From Streptomyces barringtoniae (GTDB lineage: Bacteria > Actinomycetota > Actinomycetes > Streptomycetales > Streptomycetaceae), in the NCBI RefSeq assembly GCF_020819595.1, contig NZ_JAJHNP010000005.1, positions 186,001 to 250,000 of the forward strand: DNA of 64,000 nt. The letters are read 5' to 3'. A program made the translations under genes and the position numbers. Positions 26,477 through 35,852 of the stretch are shown here, piece by piece. The notes under the pieces are model-generated. The model saw only the letters and a program-made list of their open reading frames with translations. It ran no database searches and was not told the origin of the DNA. Numbering within the stretch: the first letter of the stretch is position 1; each line of letters starts with the position of its first letter.

Positions 26477-28024
26477 ATGAGATATCGCAGCAGAGTGACG
26501 GCCCCGGCGGCCGCCCTGATCGGCACGGCCGCGGCACTGACCGTCGGCTCCCCGGCGCGGGCGGCCGGCACGGCGAGGCGGACGGGGGAGCCGGGCCCGG
26601 AGACCCTCGGCGACCCGGTTTTCCCGGCCCTCGGCAACGACGGCTACCGCGTGTCGTCGTACCACCTCGACCTCGCCTACGACCCCACGACCCAGCGGGT
26701 GGATGCCACCGCCACCCTGCGGATCCGCGCCACCGGCGCGCTGACCAGGTTCTCCCTCGACGCGCTCGGCCTGGACATACGCTCCGTGTCCGTCTGCGGC
26801 CGGGCGGCCGGCTGGGAGCAGGCGGACGAGAAACTGCGGATCACTCCCGCCCGGCCGCTCCCGGAGGACGCGGCGGCGACCGTCTGTGTCGGCTACTCGG
26901 CCGATCCGCACCGCACGCTCGCCCACACGGCCTGGGTGCCCACCCCGGACGGCTTCGCGATCTGCCCGCAGCCGAACTCCGCGCACACCGTCTTCCCGTG
27001 CAACGACCACCCGTCGGACAAGGCCCGCTTCACCTTCCGCCTCACGGTCCCGGACGGGCTCCGCGCGGTGGCCAACGGTCTGCTCACCGGCACGGAGAGC
27101 CTCGACGGCGGCCGGACCGCGTACACCTACGAGTCCCGGGAGCCGATGGCCACCGAGCTGGTGCAGGTCACGGTCGGGGACTACGTCGTCAAGGACCGTC
27201 AGGGCCCGCACGGGCTGCCGCTGCGCGACGTCGTCCCGACCGCCCGCGCCGCCGCCCTCGAACCGGCGCTCGCGCTGACCCCCGGACTGGTGGACTGGAT
27301 CGAGCAGCGGCTCGGGGCGTTCCCCTTCGAGACGTACGGACTGCTGCCGTGCAACTCCGACGACCCGAAGGCCTTCGACTTCACCGGCCTGGAGACCCAG
27401 ACCCTCACCCTGTACAAGCCGAACTTCCTGCTCCAGGAGGAGAAGAAGATCGGCTCGCACATGATGCACGAGCTGGTCCACTCCTGGTTCGGCAACCTGG
27501 TCAGCCCCGCCACCTGGGCCGACCTGTGGCTGAACGAGGGCCACGCCGACTACTACGGGCTGCTGTACCGCTACGAGCGCGGCTGGACCGACTCGCTCGG
27601 CTACAGCACCTTCGAGGACCGTATGAAGTACACCTACGGCCTCGGCGACCAGTGGCGCCACGACTCGGGCCCGGTCGCCGCCCCGAACGCCGTCAACCTC
27701 TTCGACAGCCAGCGCTACACCGGCGGTGTCCTGGTCCTGTACGCGCTGCGGCAGGTCGTCGGCGAGGACGTCTTCCACGCCGTCGAGCGTGGCTTCCTGG
27801 ACCGGTACCGCAACTCCTCGGCGTCGACGGAGGACTACATCGCCGTCGCCTCGGAGGTCTCCGGCCAGGACCTGTCCGGCTTCCTGCGGGACTGGCTGTA
27901 CGGCACGAAGACCCCGCGCATGCCGGGACACCCCGACTGGACCGTGACCCCGGTCAGCTCGTCCCTCATGGCCCCGCACAGCAGGCGCGGCGGCCACTGG
28001 CACGAGAATTCGGCCACGCTCTGA
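26477..28024 (+). CDS. Secreted M1-family metallopeptidase
   Basis: 515 residues. An N-terminal signal peptide (positively charged start, hydrophobic AAALIGTAAALTVGSPARA, Ala-x-Ala cleavage site) marks it as exported. The zinc aminopeptidase site is MMHELVHSWFGNLV with the third ligand 18 residues on in LWLNEGHADYYG. The N-terminal beta domain (SSYHLDLAYDPTTQRVDATA) and the catalytic domain are present, while the long C-terminal domains of PepN are missing, as in other short secreted M1 enzymes. The exopeptidase motif GAMEN is not seen; the matching area reads FDFTGLETQT, so specificity may differ. ATG 26477 follows GGAGG. Confidence 0.9.
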   Translation: MRYRSRVTAPAAALIGTAAALTVGSPARAAGTARRTGEPGPETLGDPVFPALGNDGYRVSSYHLDLAYDPTTQRVDATATLRIRATGALTRFSLDALGLDIRSVSVCGRAAGWEQADEKLRITPARPLPEDAAATVCVGYSADPHRTLAHTAWVPTPDGFAICPQPNSAHTVFPCNDHPSDKARFTFRLTVPDGLRAVANGLLTGTESLDGGRTAYTYESREPMATELVQVTVGDYVVKDRQGPHGLPLRDVVPTARAAALEPALALTPGLVDWIEQRLGAFPFETYGLLPCNSDDPKAFDFTGLETQTLTLYKPNFLLQEEKKIGSHMMHELVHSWFGNLVSPATWADLWLNEGHADYYGLLYRYERGWTDSLGYSTFEDRMKYTYGLGDQWRHDSGPVAAPNAVNLFDSQRYTGGVLVLYALRQVVGEDVFHAVERGFLDRYRNSSASTEDYIAVASEVSGQDLSGFLRDWLYGTKTPRMPGHPDWTVTPVSSSLMAPHSRRGGHWHENSATL

Positions 28025-28435
28025 TCAGTCCCGGCGGGCGGGGCCGGGACCGCTCCCTGCCCCGCCCGTCATCTCCCGCTCGATCCACCGGCAGATCACG
28101 GCGACCACGTACACGTGCTCGGCACGAGTCAGTTCCCGCCCCTTGGGGATGCCGTGCCAGCGCTCCAGACAGCCCCGGCAGCAGGTGGCGGTCGCGTGCT
28201 GCGCGACGAAGACCGGATGGCCGCGGTACGGCGTCTGCTTGCCGTCCTTGTACGGCTCGGCCGGCGCCAGCCGCTTGGCGATCAGGTCGTAGGCGTGCCA
28301 CCGGATCGTCGCCGGCCCCTTGAGCTCGGCGGTCGCCCGGTCCCGTCCGCGCAGGCGGAACCGCGCCCGGAACGGCTGGAGCGCGAGCGCGTTCAGCCGC
28401 TCGTCCAGGGCAGAGGGGTCCGGCGAGGTGGTCAT
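28025..28435 (-). CDS. DUF4186 family protein
   Basis: 136 residues. The family core is intact: LQPFRARFRLRGRDRATAEL, YKDGKQTPYRGHPVFVAQHA, TATCCRGCLERWHGIPKGR, and AEHVYVVAVICRWIEREM. The paired Cys (CCRGC) and His residues suggest metal binding, but no function is established. The stop codon is directly next to the stop of the convergent M1 peptidase gene, with no spacer. Confidence 0.85.
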   Translation of the reverse strand: MTTSPDPSALDERLNALALQPFRARFRLRGRDRATAELKGPATIRWHAYDLIAKRLAPAEPYKDGKQTPYRGHPVFVAQHATATCCRGCLERWHGIPKGRELTRAEHVYVVAVICRWIEREMTGGAGSGPGPARRD

Positions 28436-28467
28436 GCTGCAGTGAGCCTACGTCGTCCCGATGCGAC

Positions 28468-28779
28468 TCAGCCCAGCAGCAGGCGCTTCTGGGCCTGGAA
28501 CTCCTCCTCGGTGAGGACCCCCTGGGCCTTCAGGTCGGCCAGCTGCTTGAGCTGGTTGATCTTCTCGGTCATCTCGTCGGGTGCCGCGGCCGGCGCCGCT
28601 TGTTGCGGTTGCGCGTACTGCGGCTGTGCGTACTGCTGCTGCTCGTACTGTTGTTGCTGCTGTTCGTAGTCCTGCTGCGCCCACCGGCCGGCCTGCCGCC
28701 GCGAGACACGGTTGGACACGGCGGTGGCGGTTCCGGCGACCACGGCTGTGCGGGCGACGCCGCGAAGCAGTCCGGGCAT
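28468..28779 (-). CDS. SHOCT-domain protein with Q/Y-rich linker
   Basis: 103 residues. The N-terminus is a short hydrophobic/basic stretch (LLRGVARTAVVAGTATAV), the middle is a low-complexity Gln/Tyr/Pro segment (repeats of QQQYEQQQYAQPQ type), and the last 35 residues are a SHOCT motif, INQLKQLADLKAQGVLTEEE then FQAQKRLLL. SHOCT segments are short oligomerisation or interaction modules. It follows the DUF6325 gene by 58 bp on the same strand, so they are probably co-transcribed. Confidence 0.85.
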   Translation of the reverse strand: MPGLLRGVARTAVVAGTATAVSNRVSRRQAGRWAQQDYEQQQQQYEQQQYAQPQYAQPQQAAPAAAPDEMTEKINQLKQLADLKAQGVLTEEEFQAQKRLLLG

Positions 28780-28837
28780 GTTCGGTCATCTCCCATGGCA
28801 TCGGTACGGGATCGGCGGGGCACCGGTGCGGTGCCGT

Positions 28838-29296
28838 TCAGGCCGCTGTGGAGCCGCCGGGCGGCACCGTCTCCTCCGTGGCGTCCAGCGCCGCCAGCAG
28901 CGCCTGCACCGGGATACGGCCGCTCGCGACGAGCTGGGCCCCGCTGCGCCTGAGCGCGGCGGCCAGGGGAGCGGCCCACAGGTTCTCGTACACCAGCACC
29001 GCGGCCGAGTTGCCCGGCTCCAGCGCGTTGGCCGCCTCGTCCAGGTCACTCTGGTCCAGCACGCCCGCCGACGCTCCCTCGAAGACCGTCAGATCGGTTT
29101 CCTCGCCGAGGTCCTGCACCTCCAGTCCGACGACCGAACCGTCGGTCTCCTTGCGGACGAAGGCCAGGTCGATGATCCGGACGATGCCGCGGTCGACGAG
29201 ATCGACCAGCAGCGGGAAGGCCTCTCCCGTCATACGGTTGCCGGGGAACTCGATGACCAGGTAGTCGACGGGCCCCATCTCTTCGACGCCGTCCAT
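28838..29296 (-). CDS. DUF6325 family protein
   Basis: 152 residues from ATG 29296, preceded by GGAGAAG. The protein starts MDGVEEMGPVDYLVIEFPGN and continues with ALRRSGAQLVASGRIP near the end, typical of DUF6325, an actinobacterial protein of unknown role often found with SHOCT proteins. The longer frame to 29485 runs through G-rich intergenic DNA and is rejected. The pair DUF6325-SHOCT is a common arrangement in stress-associated loci, which fits the membrane-protein block that follows. Confidence 0.8.
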   Translation of the reverse strand: MDGVEEMGPVDYLVIEFPGNRMTGEAFPLLVDLVDRGIVRIIDLAFVRKETDGSVVGLEVQDLGEETDLTVFEGASAGVLDQSDLDEAANALEPGNSAAVLVYENLWAAPLAAALRRSGAQLVASGRIPVQALLAALDATEETVPPGGSTAA

Positions 29297-29382
29297 GACT
29301 TCTCCTCGCGAGACGCATGGGAATCGGGGCCGCTCGCCCGGCCCGCTTCCAGTCCACCACGCGGTGCGAGGACCCGCATATT

Positions 29383-29437
29383 GGGCGGTGGGCGGCGGTG
29401 GGCGGCGTTGGGCGGTGGTGGGCGCGAGCGGGGGCGG
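29383..29437 (+). repeat. G-tract cluster (GGGCGGT-type repeats)
   Basis: Seven or more GGG runs spaced by 2-6 nt between divergent genes, for example GGGCGGTGGGCGGCGGTGGG. The plus strand could fold into a G-quadruplex in the DUF6325 promoter region. Confidence 0.5.
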
Positions 29438-29583
29438 CGGCTCACCGGACGGCTCCGGAGTGCCGCGGGGCGCCCGGCCCTCCACCCTGGACGCAGCGAA
29501 GGGAGCGAGGTCATGCCGACCGTCGGGGTGCCGTCAGCGGGCGGGGAGCGGGCGTACCCGCAGAGTTTCCCCCTGGGACCCTG

Positions 29584-30462
29584 ATGGCGACGGAGGGACG
29601 TGCGCATCGGCTGGTCGCCTGGGCGAAATCGGTGCACCAGCGGGCGGAGAGCCGGTTCCCCGTGGTCACGCACGTCGCGGACCGCATGGTGTCCGTGAAC
29701 ATCTTCGATTCCGGTACGCGCATCGCGGCGCAGTGCTTTCTGACCGCGGTCCCGCTGCTGTTCGTCGTCGCGGCGTACGCTCCGGCGGCGGTGCGCCGTG
29801 AGCTGGTCGCATCCGTGACAGGGGTCTTCGGGCTGACCGGCGCGGCGCAGGCCCAGCTGGAGCAGGTACTGCAGCCCACGTCCGACGACCTGAAGCAGAC
29901 CACCGGCGTGGTGGGCGGACTGATGGTGCTGCTGTCGGCCACCGCCGTCAGCCGGGCGACGCAACGCCTGTGCAAGCGAGCCTGGGAGATCCCGCGCGCC
30001 GGGACCCCGATCGCCCCCTGGCGGTGGCTGGCCTGGCTGGGCCTGTGGATCGGTGTCCTGGTGCTCCAGGGCCCGTTGCGTGACGGCTTCGGAGCCGGTG
30101 TCTGGCTGGGCATCCCCCTCACCTGGATCAGCCAGGTGGGCCTGTGGTGGTGGACCCAGCATCTGCTGCTCGGCGGCTTGGTCGGCTGGAAGCCCCTGCT
30201 GCCGGGTGCCGTGGTCACGGCGACCGTGCTCACCACGCTGGCGGTGACCGCGCGCCTGTACATGCCCCGGGCCCTCGACCGCGCCCTCGCCAGTTACGGT
30301 TCCGTGGGGTCCGTGTTCGTGGTCCTGTCGTGGCTGATCGTGGTGTGCGTCGCCGCGGCCGTGGCCGTCAGCGTGGGCGCCGTACTGGCGCAGGAGCCTT
30401 TTCTGGCGGCACGCCTCGGCAGCCCGCCCCCACTGCGCGACCGTGAAGCGGGCGGCCGGTGA
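29584..30462 (+). CDS. YihY/BrkB-like inner membrane protein
   Basis: 292 residues from ATG 29584. Six or so hydrophobic segments are visible, for example RIAAQCFLTAVPLLFVVAAY, VVGGLMVLLSATAVSRA, WLAWLGLWIGVLVLQGP and GSVFVVLSWLIVVCVAAAVA. The motif around FLTAVPLLFV and the pattern of the C-terminal half match the YihY family (once called ribonuclease BN; now seen as envelope-integrity proteins). It is divergent from the DUF6325 gene and followed 105 bp later by another membrane protein gene. Confidence 0.8.
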   Translation: MATEGRAHRLVAWAKSVHQRAESRFPVVTHVADRMVSVNIFDSGTRIAAQCFLTAVPLLFVVAAYAPAAVRRELVASVTGVFGLTGAAQAQLEQVLQPTSDDLKQTTGVVGGLMVLLSATAVSRATQRLCKRAWEIPRAGTPIAPWRWLAWLGLWIGVLVLQGPLRDGFGAGVWLGIPLTWISQVGLWWWTQHLLLGGLVGWKPLLPGAVVTATVLTTLAVTARLYMPRALDRALASYGSVGSVFVVLSWLIVVCVAAAVAVSVGAVLAQEPFLAARLGSPPPLRDREAGGR

Positions 30463-30567
30463 ACCCTCGCCGGGGCCGGGTTCCCCCGTCCGGACCGCCC
30501 GGCGCGCGGAGCGTCCGCGGGGCTGAACCAATGGTGCTGTCCAGGCAACCACCACGCCGGAGGTTCC

Positions 30568-32859
30568 ATGACCAGGCCGCCCGCCCCGCAGTCTCCGGAG
30601 CCGGACCCGCACCGGCCGACTGAGGCACACGGGCAGGACAGGGCCGCACATCGGCTGGATCCGGGCGCGAACCCACAGGGCGGCGAGGCGGATCGGCCGA
30701 GCCGGGAGGCGCGTCGCCCCGACCCCCGCCCGGACCCGCCGGACCGCGTGGGCACGGGCGGCACTGGGCAGCCGATCTCCAACGGCGGCGACCGGGCGAA
30801 CACCGGCGGCGGTCGGCACGGGCAGCCGCCCGGCGGCGGTCAGGCGGGCCCGTCCGGCGGTGGTCAGGGCAACCTGTCCGACGATGCTCAGGCGAACTCC
30901 TCCGGCAGTGGGTCCGGAATGCCGTCCGGCGGTGATCGGGGCATGTCGTCCGGCGGTGATCAGGGGATGCTTTCCGGCGGTGGGCGGGCAGGCTCCGCCG
31001 GGGGCGGGCAAGGAATGCGCCCCGGGGGTGGTCATCCGGGCCCCTCCGGTGGTGGACGGGGGAAGCCGCTCAGCGGTGGTGGGCACGGGATGCCGCCCGG
31101 TGGTGTGTTTGGTGTGCCGCCCGGCGGTGGGCAGGGGATGCTTTCCGGCGGTGGGCGGGCAGGCTCTGCCGGGGGCGGGCAAGGAATGCGGCCCGGTGGT
31201 GGTCCGGCGGGGCCCTCCGGTGGTGGGTTCGGTGTGCCGTCCGGCGGTGATCGGGGCACGTTGTCCGGCGGTGGGCAGGGGGAGCGGCCCAGCGGTGGGC
31301 AGGCTGGCCCCTCCGGGGGCGGGCAGGGAGTGCCGCCCGACGGTGGGCAGGCTGGCCCCTCCGGGGGCGGGCAGGGAGTGCCGGCCGGCGGTGGGCAGAC
31401 AGGCTCCTCCGGGGGCGGGCAAGGAATGCCGCCCGGCGGTGGGCAGCCGGGCCCCTCCGGCGCCGGGCAGGGAAGGCCGGCCAGCGGTGGTGGGCAGGGA
31501 GTGCCGCCCGGTGGTGGGCAGGGAGTGCCGCCCGGTGGTGGGCAGGGGGTGCCGGCCGGTGGTGGGCGGGCGGGGCCGCCCGGGGGCCGTTCCGCGGGGG
31601 GAGGGTCCGCTGCGGGGCGGATCGCGCGTAACACCGCCTCGGCCGTGCTCATCGTGCTGACCTGCATCCTCGTACCCGTCGCGCTGCTGGCCACCTGGGT
31701 GCACGACATCGCGCTCGACACCGACCGCTACGTGGCCACGGTCGCGCCGCTGGCCACCGAACCCGCCGTCCAGGACGCGGCGGTGCACCGGATCACCGAG
31801 GCCGTCGGCGCCCACGTGGACGGCAAGCGGGTCGCGGGGGACATCGCCTCCTGGCTGCAGTCCCAGGGCCTGCCGCCGGTCGCCGCCGACGCGGTCAGCC
31901 GGCTCGGACCGCAGATCGACTCCGCCGTGGACTCGGCCGTGACCAAGATCGCCACCCGTGTCGTCCACAGCGACGCGTTCGCGACGGTGTGGCGAGGTGC
32001 CAACCGCGCCGCCCACAACGCCGTCGTGCACGCACTGACCGGCAAGGGACGCGGCGCGTTCGGAGTCAGCGACGGCACGGTCACCCTGGACGTCGGTACG
32101 GCCGTCGACCGGGTCAAGAAGGAACTGGTCGACGCCGGCCTCAAACCCGCCGAAAAGATCCCGCAGGTGAACAAGCAACTGGTGCTGTTCCACTCCGACC
32201 AGCTCGCCAAGTTCCGCAAGGGCGCCCGCCTCCTCGACACCGTCGGGAACTGGTTCCCCGTGATCGTCGTGCTCCTCGGCGCCGCGGGGGTGTTCCTGGC
32301 CCACCACCGGCGCCGGGCCCTGGCGCGCACCGCGCTGGGCGCCGCCTTCGCCTGCCTGGTCGTGGCCATCGGACTGGTCGTGGCGCGGAACTACTACCTC
32401 GACCACCTGCCGCCCCAGGTGCAGTCCAGGGCCGCCGCCGGGGCCGTCTTCGACACCCTGCTCCGCTTCCTGAGGGTCAGCCTGCGTACGGCCGTCGTCC
32501 TCGGTGTGGTCATCGCGCTGGGTGCCTACTTCGTCGGGCCGGGACGGCTGCCCGTGGCCGTCCGGGGCTACTCCGACCACACGGCGGACTCCGCGGCGCG
32601 CTGGGCGGCCGCCCATCACGTCGGCGCCGGGCGCGTCGGCGCGTGGGCACTGGCCTACCGCCGGGCCGTCACGCTCCTCGTCCTGTTGATCATCGCGCTC
32701 GTCTTCGCGCTCTGGAACCATCCGACGGTGCTCACCGTCCTGTTGCTGGTCCTCGTGCTGCTCGGCGTCCTGGCGCTGCTCGCCCTGCTGGCGGCCGCCG
32801 GGCGCGTCCAGCTGAACGCGGCACGCGGGGCACCGCGGCCGGCCGGGGACGAGCACTGA
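30568..32859 (+). CDS. Membrane protein with long Gly-rich repeat arm
   Basis: 763 residues in three parts. Residues 1-72 are hydrophilic and Pro-rich. Residues about 73-349 are nearly pure Gly/Pro/Gln/Ser repeats of about ten residues (GPSGGGQGVP, PPGGGQ and variants). From about 350 on there is a conventional membrane protein: a first transmembrane helix (SAVLIVLTCILVPVALLATW), a 200-residue presumably extracytoplasmic helical domain (TDRYVATVAPLATEPAVQDA onward), and four further hydrophobic segments near the C-terminus. The domain part resembles a common uncharacterised streptomycete membrane protein, normally without the repeat arm. ATG 30568 follows GGAGG. Confidence 0.8.
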   Translation: MTRPPAPQSPEPDPHRPTEAHGQDRAAHRLDPGANPQGGEADRPSREARRPDPRPDPPDRVGTGGTGQPISNGGDRANTGGGRHGQPPGGGQAGPSGGGQGNLSDDAQANSSGSGSGMPSGGDRGMSSGGDQGMLSGGGRAGSAGGGQGMRPGGGHPGPSGGGRGKPLSGGGHGMPPGGVFGVPPGGGQGMLSGGGRAGSAGGGQGMRPGGGPAGPSGGGFGVPSGGDRGTLSGGGQGERPSGGQAGPSGGGQGVPPDGGQAGPSGGGQGVPAGGGQTGSSGGGQGMPPGGGQPGPSGAGQGRPASGGGQGVPPGGGQGVPPGGGQGVPAGGGRAGPPGGRSAGGGSAAGRIARNTASAVLIVLTCILVPVALLATWVHDIALDTDRYVATVAPLATEPAVQDAAVHRITEAVGAHVDGKRVAGDIASWLQSQGLPPVAADAVSRLGPQIDSAVDSAVTKIATRVVHSDAFATVWRGANRAAHNAVVHALTGKGRGAFGVSDGTVTLDVGTAVDRVKKELVDAGLKPAEKIPQVNKQLVLFHSDQLAKFRKGARLLDTVGNWFPVIVVLLGAAGVFLAHHRRRALARTALGAAFACLVVAIGLVVARNYYLDHLPPQVQSRAAAGAVFDTLLRFLRVSLRTAVVLGVVIALGAYFVGPGRLPVAVRGYSDHTADSAARWAAAHHVGAGRVGAWALAYRRAVTLLVLLIIALVFALWNHPTVLTVLLLVLVLLGVLALLALLAAAGRVQLNAARGAPRPAGDEH
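30784..31614 (+). repeat. In-frame tandem repeat encoding Gly-rich arm
   Basis: About 27 units of roughly 30 nt built on variants of CCGGCGGTGGGCAGGGGATG, all in frame. Several longer blocks repeat almost exactly, for example the block starting GGGATGCTTTCCGGCGGTGG at 30964 and again at 31137. The pattern indicates recent growth by slippage or unequal crossover. Confidence 0.85.
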
Positions 32860-33046
32860 CGGAGGCATTCCACGGAGCCGACCCACGCGCGCCTCCGGCG
32901 CGAGAACCCGGACTGCGGGGACACGCGAGCCGCGGGGATCCGTGGACGGGCCGACCGGCCGTGTCCGACCTGCGCCGGGGCCGGAAAACTGGGATCCTGA
33001 GCGGGTGGAGCCCGCTCCGCAAGCCCGACGACAGGGCGGTGACCCT

Positions 33047-35716
33047 GTGACCACGCGGCAGAAGAACCCCAGGCGATCGGCCGTCGCACACGTCGATCCG
33101 CTGGGCGAACCGTTTCTCCGGACCCGGTTCGCCCTGCCGGCCAGGCCGGCCGTGTTCCTGCGCCGCCCGCGGCTCGACGAACACCTCGACCAGTCCTTCG
33201 GTACACCGCTGACGATGGTCAACGGCTCGGCCGGCGCGGGCAAGACCCTGCTGGTCGCGGACTGGGCCGCCCGGCAGCGGCAACCGGTCGCCTGGTTCAC
33301 CACCGAGGCGGGGGACCAGGGCTGCGGGGTGTTCTGGGCGTACGTGCTCGAGGCCCTGCGCGCCGCCGGAGTACCGCTGCCCTCCGACATCGGCTGCCCC
33401 GGCGACGCGAGCCGCGTGGACCACGGGCTGCTGTCCCGTCTCGCGCACGAACTGAACGGGCTGGAGCGGCCCGTCGTCCTCGTGCTGGACGAGTTCGACC
33501 GGGTGACCTCCGCACGGATCGCGGAACAGCTGGAGTTCGTCCTGCACCACGCCGGACGGGGGCTGCGCCTGGTCGTCGTCACCCGTACCGAGCCGCTGCT
33601 GCCGCTGCACCGCTACCGGGCGGCCGGGGCCATGACCGAGATCCGGGGCGCCGAGCTGGCCTTCACCGTCGAGGAGGCCGCCGCGCTCCTTCAGCTGCAC
33701 GGACTGCGCCTTCCCACGGCCGCCGTCCGCGCGCTGGTGGAGCGCACCGGGGGCTGGGCCGCCGGGCTGCGCCTGTGCGCCCTGGCCGCCCGGCAGAGTC
33801 CGGACCCATCGGCGTATCTGCGGGACTTCGAGGCGGGCCGGAGCACGATCGCCGACTTCCTGCTCACGGAGGTGCTCAAACGGCAGCCGGTCCGGGTGCA
33901 GGACCTCCTGCTGCGGGTCAGCGTCGTGGAGCGCTTCTCCCCCGAGCTGGTCGCGGAGCTGACCGGCCGCGGCGGCACCGAGCCGATCCTCGCCGCACTG
34001 CACAGCCAGAACGCGTTCGTGGAGGACCTCGGGCACTCGTGGTACCGCCTGCACCCCCTCTTCGGCGAAATACTCCGGGCACACCTGCGCTTCCGTTCGC
34101 CGGGGCTGGAGAGCGAACTGCACCGCCGTGCCGCGCAGTGGCTGCACGCCTCCGGGGCACTGCCCGAGGCGCTGGCGCACGGCGCGGCCGCCGGCGACTG
34201 GAACTTCACCACCCGGACCCTCGTCGACGACCTGGCGATCGGCCAGCTCTTCACCGGCCTGCGCGCGAACGACCTCGCCGAGCTGTTCTCCCGGATGGGC
34301 CCCGAGGCCACGAGCGCGGCGGCGGACCTGGTGCGCGCCGCGCGCGAACTGTCCCGGGGCGACGTGGAACGCGGCCTGGTCCAGTTGCGCCGGGCCGAGG
34401 AGCGCCTGGATGCCCGGCCGGACGCCGCGACCCGGCTGAGCCTTGTGCTGCTGCAGTCCCTGGCGGCCCGGCTGACCGGCTCGCCCGGCATGGCCGAGCA
34501 GGCCGTGGCGACGGCGGAGCGACTGTGGGGCGAGGTCCCGGCCGAGTTGCTGGACAGCCACCCCGAGTTCAGCGCCCTGCTGCTGACCCACGTGGGGTCG
34601 GCCCGGCTGTGGGCCGGGCGCTTCGACGACGCGCGCGCCGCCCTGTCCACGGTGGCCGGATGCCCCGGCGGCGTCTCGACGGCGCTGCCACGCGAGGACT
34701 CCCTCGGACAGCTCGCGCTGATCGACTACCTGAACGGCTGGCTCTGCCGGGCGGAACGCAAGGCCCAGGCGTCCCTCAGGGAGACGGAGCGGTTCGGCCT
34801 GCGCGACCCCGGCTTCCCCGGCGCGGGCCTCGGGCAGCTGGTGCTGGCGGCCGTGGCCGTCGACCGCGACGAACTACGGGCGGCCCAGGCCCTGTTGGAC
34901 GAGGCGGCGGCGGCCTCGGGCGCCCCGCGCGATCCGGTGACGGCCGCCGGCCGCTCGCTCGCGACGTCCCGGCTGCTGCTGTCGCGGGGGGAGCCACGGG
35001 CCGCCGCGGCGGCGGCCGACCTCGACGTGCCGGCCCTGGTCGACTCCCCCTGGGCAGAGGTGCAGACGGCGCTCGTCGCCTCCGCCGCCCATCTGGCCGA
35101 GGGCCGCACGGAAAGCGCCCTGAAGGTGCTCGACGACGTCTCCTCGGACGGTGAGCCCACGTGGGCGGCGGAGCTGGCCTGGGCGCGGTTCGCCGCGGGG
35201 AACCAGGAATCCGCGCTCGACCTGCTCGACCACATGCGGACGCACCGCCACACCGGCCCGAGGGCGGCCGTCCAGTGCGCGCTGGTGCGTGCCGGGGCCG
35301 CCCAGGAGACGGACGTCGCCGCCGCTCGCAAACTGCTCGCCGGTGCCTTGCTGCAGGCCCGGCGGGAGCGGCTGCGCCGCCCCTTCCTCGAAGCCGGACC
35401 CCGCATCCGGCACCTGCTGGACTCACCGCCTCTGCAGGATCTGGCCGCGGGCTGGCTCACCCCGTGCCGCCCCGCCCCGCCCGGCGGCCCGGGGTCGGCC
35501 GGGGACGGCTCGTCCCTGGTCGTGGAGGAGCTGAGCGGACGCGAACGCGAGGTCGTGGGCAGGCTGGCCGAGCTGATGTCCACGGAGGAGATCGCCGCCG
35601 ACCTGTACGTCTCGGTCAACACAGTGAAGACCCACCTCAAGAGCGCCTACCGGAAACTCGGGGTGAACGGTCGCGCCGAGGCGGTGCGCCGGGCCCGTGA
35701 CCAAGGGCTGATCTGA
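33047..35716 (+). CDS. MalT-like LuxR-family ATP-dependent regulator
   Basis: 889 residues from GTG 33047. After a short N-terminus (DPLGEPFLRTRFALPARPAV) comes a P-loop ATPase with TMVNGSAGAGKTLLVADWAA and Walker-B-like VVLVLDEFDRVTSARIAEQ, then a long helical TPR-like sensor region, and a LuxR helix-turn-helix at the C-terminus: LSGREREVVGRLAELMSTEE, IAADLYVSVNTVKTHLKSAY. This is the domain order of MalT-type (STAND) activators that bind DNA after ligand and ATP binding. It precedes the MFS transporter gene by 136 bp and sits next to genes that share the TCACCCG palindrome, so it is a candidate regulator of them. Confidence 0.85.
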   Translation: MTTRQKNPRRSAVAHVDPLGEPFLRTRFALPARPAVFLRRPRLDEHLDQSFGTPLTMVNGSAGAGKTLLVADWAARQRQPVAWFTTEAGDQGCGVFWAYVLEALRAAGVPLPSDIGCPGDASRVDHGLLSRLAHELNGLERPVVLVLDEFDRVTSARIAEQLEFVLHHAGRGLRLVVVTRTEPLLPLHRYRAAGAMTEIRGAELAFTVEEAAALLQLHGLRLPTAAVRALVERTGGWAAGLRLCALAARQSPDPSAYLRDFEAGRSTIADFLLTEVLKRQPVRVQDLLLRVSVVERFSPELVAELTGRGGTEPILAALHSQNAFVEDLGHSWYRLHPLFGEILRAHLRFRSPGLESELHRRAAQWLHASGALPEALAHGAAAGDWNFTTRTLVDDLAIGQLFTGLRANDLAELFSRMGPEATSAAADLVRAARELSRGDVERGLVQLRRAEERLDARPDAATRLSLVLLQSLAARLTGSPGMAEQAVATAERLWGEVPAELLDSHPEFSALLLTHVGSARLWAGRFDDARAALSTVAGCPGGVSTALPREDSLGQLALIDYLNGWLCRAERKAQASLRETERFGLRDPGFPGAGLGQLVLAAVAVDRDELRAAQALLDEAAAASGAPRDPVTAAGRSLATSRLLLSRGEPRAAAAAADLDVPALVDSPWAEVQTALVASAAHLAEGRTESALKVLDDVSSDGEPTWAAELAWARFAAGNQESALDLLDHMRTHRHTGPRAAVQCALVRAGAAQETDVAAARKLLAGALLQARRERLRRPFLEAGPRIRHLLDSPPLQDLAAGWLTPCRPAPPGGPGSAGDGSSLVVEELSGREREVVGRLAELMSTEEIAADLYVSVNTVKTHLKSAYRKLGVNGRAEAVRRARDQGLI

Positions 35717-35732
35717 CCCCCGCCCGGCCGGT

Positions 35733-35749
35733 TCGCCCGTGACGGGTGA
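35733..35749. promoter_or_regulatory. Inverted repeat 1, TCGCCCG-TGA-CGGGTGA
   Basis: The 17-bp element TCGCCCGTGACGGGTGA lies about 104 bp upstream of the MFS gene. One arm base differs from the perfect TCACCCG-N3-CGGGTGA form found at 39889 and 40669. Confidence 0.5.
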
Positions 35750-35852
35750 GGCGCGGACACGGCAGCGCCGCTGCGATGAGGGGTGGCGGCCGGGCAGGCC
35801 GGGGCGGTCGTCACGGGACCGCGCGAGCGGCCGGGAGCACCCGGGCGAGGTG

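Noticed and set aside
30784..31614. Possible CRISPR array because of regular short repeats
   Set aside because: Units are contiguous, in frame and lack unique spacers; they encode Gly-rich peptide.
29230..33582. A 1450-aa open frame on the minus strand
   Set aside because: It runs antisense through the Gly-rich repeat and several well-supported genes; long antisense frames are expected at this G+C content.
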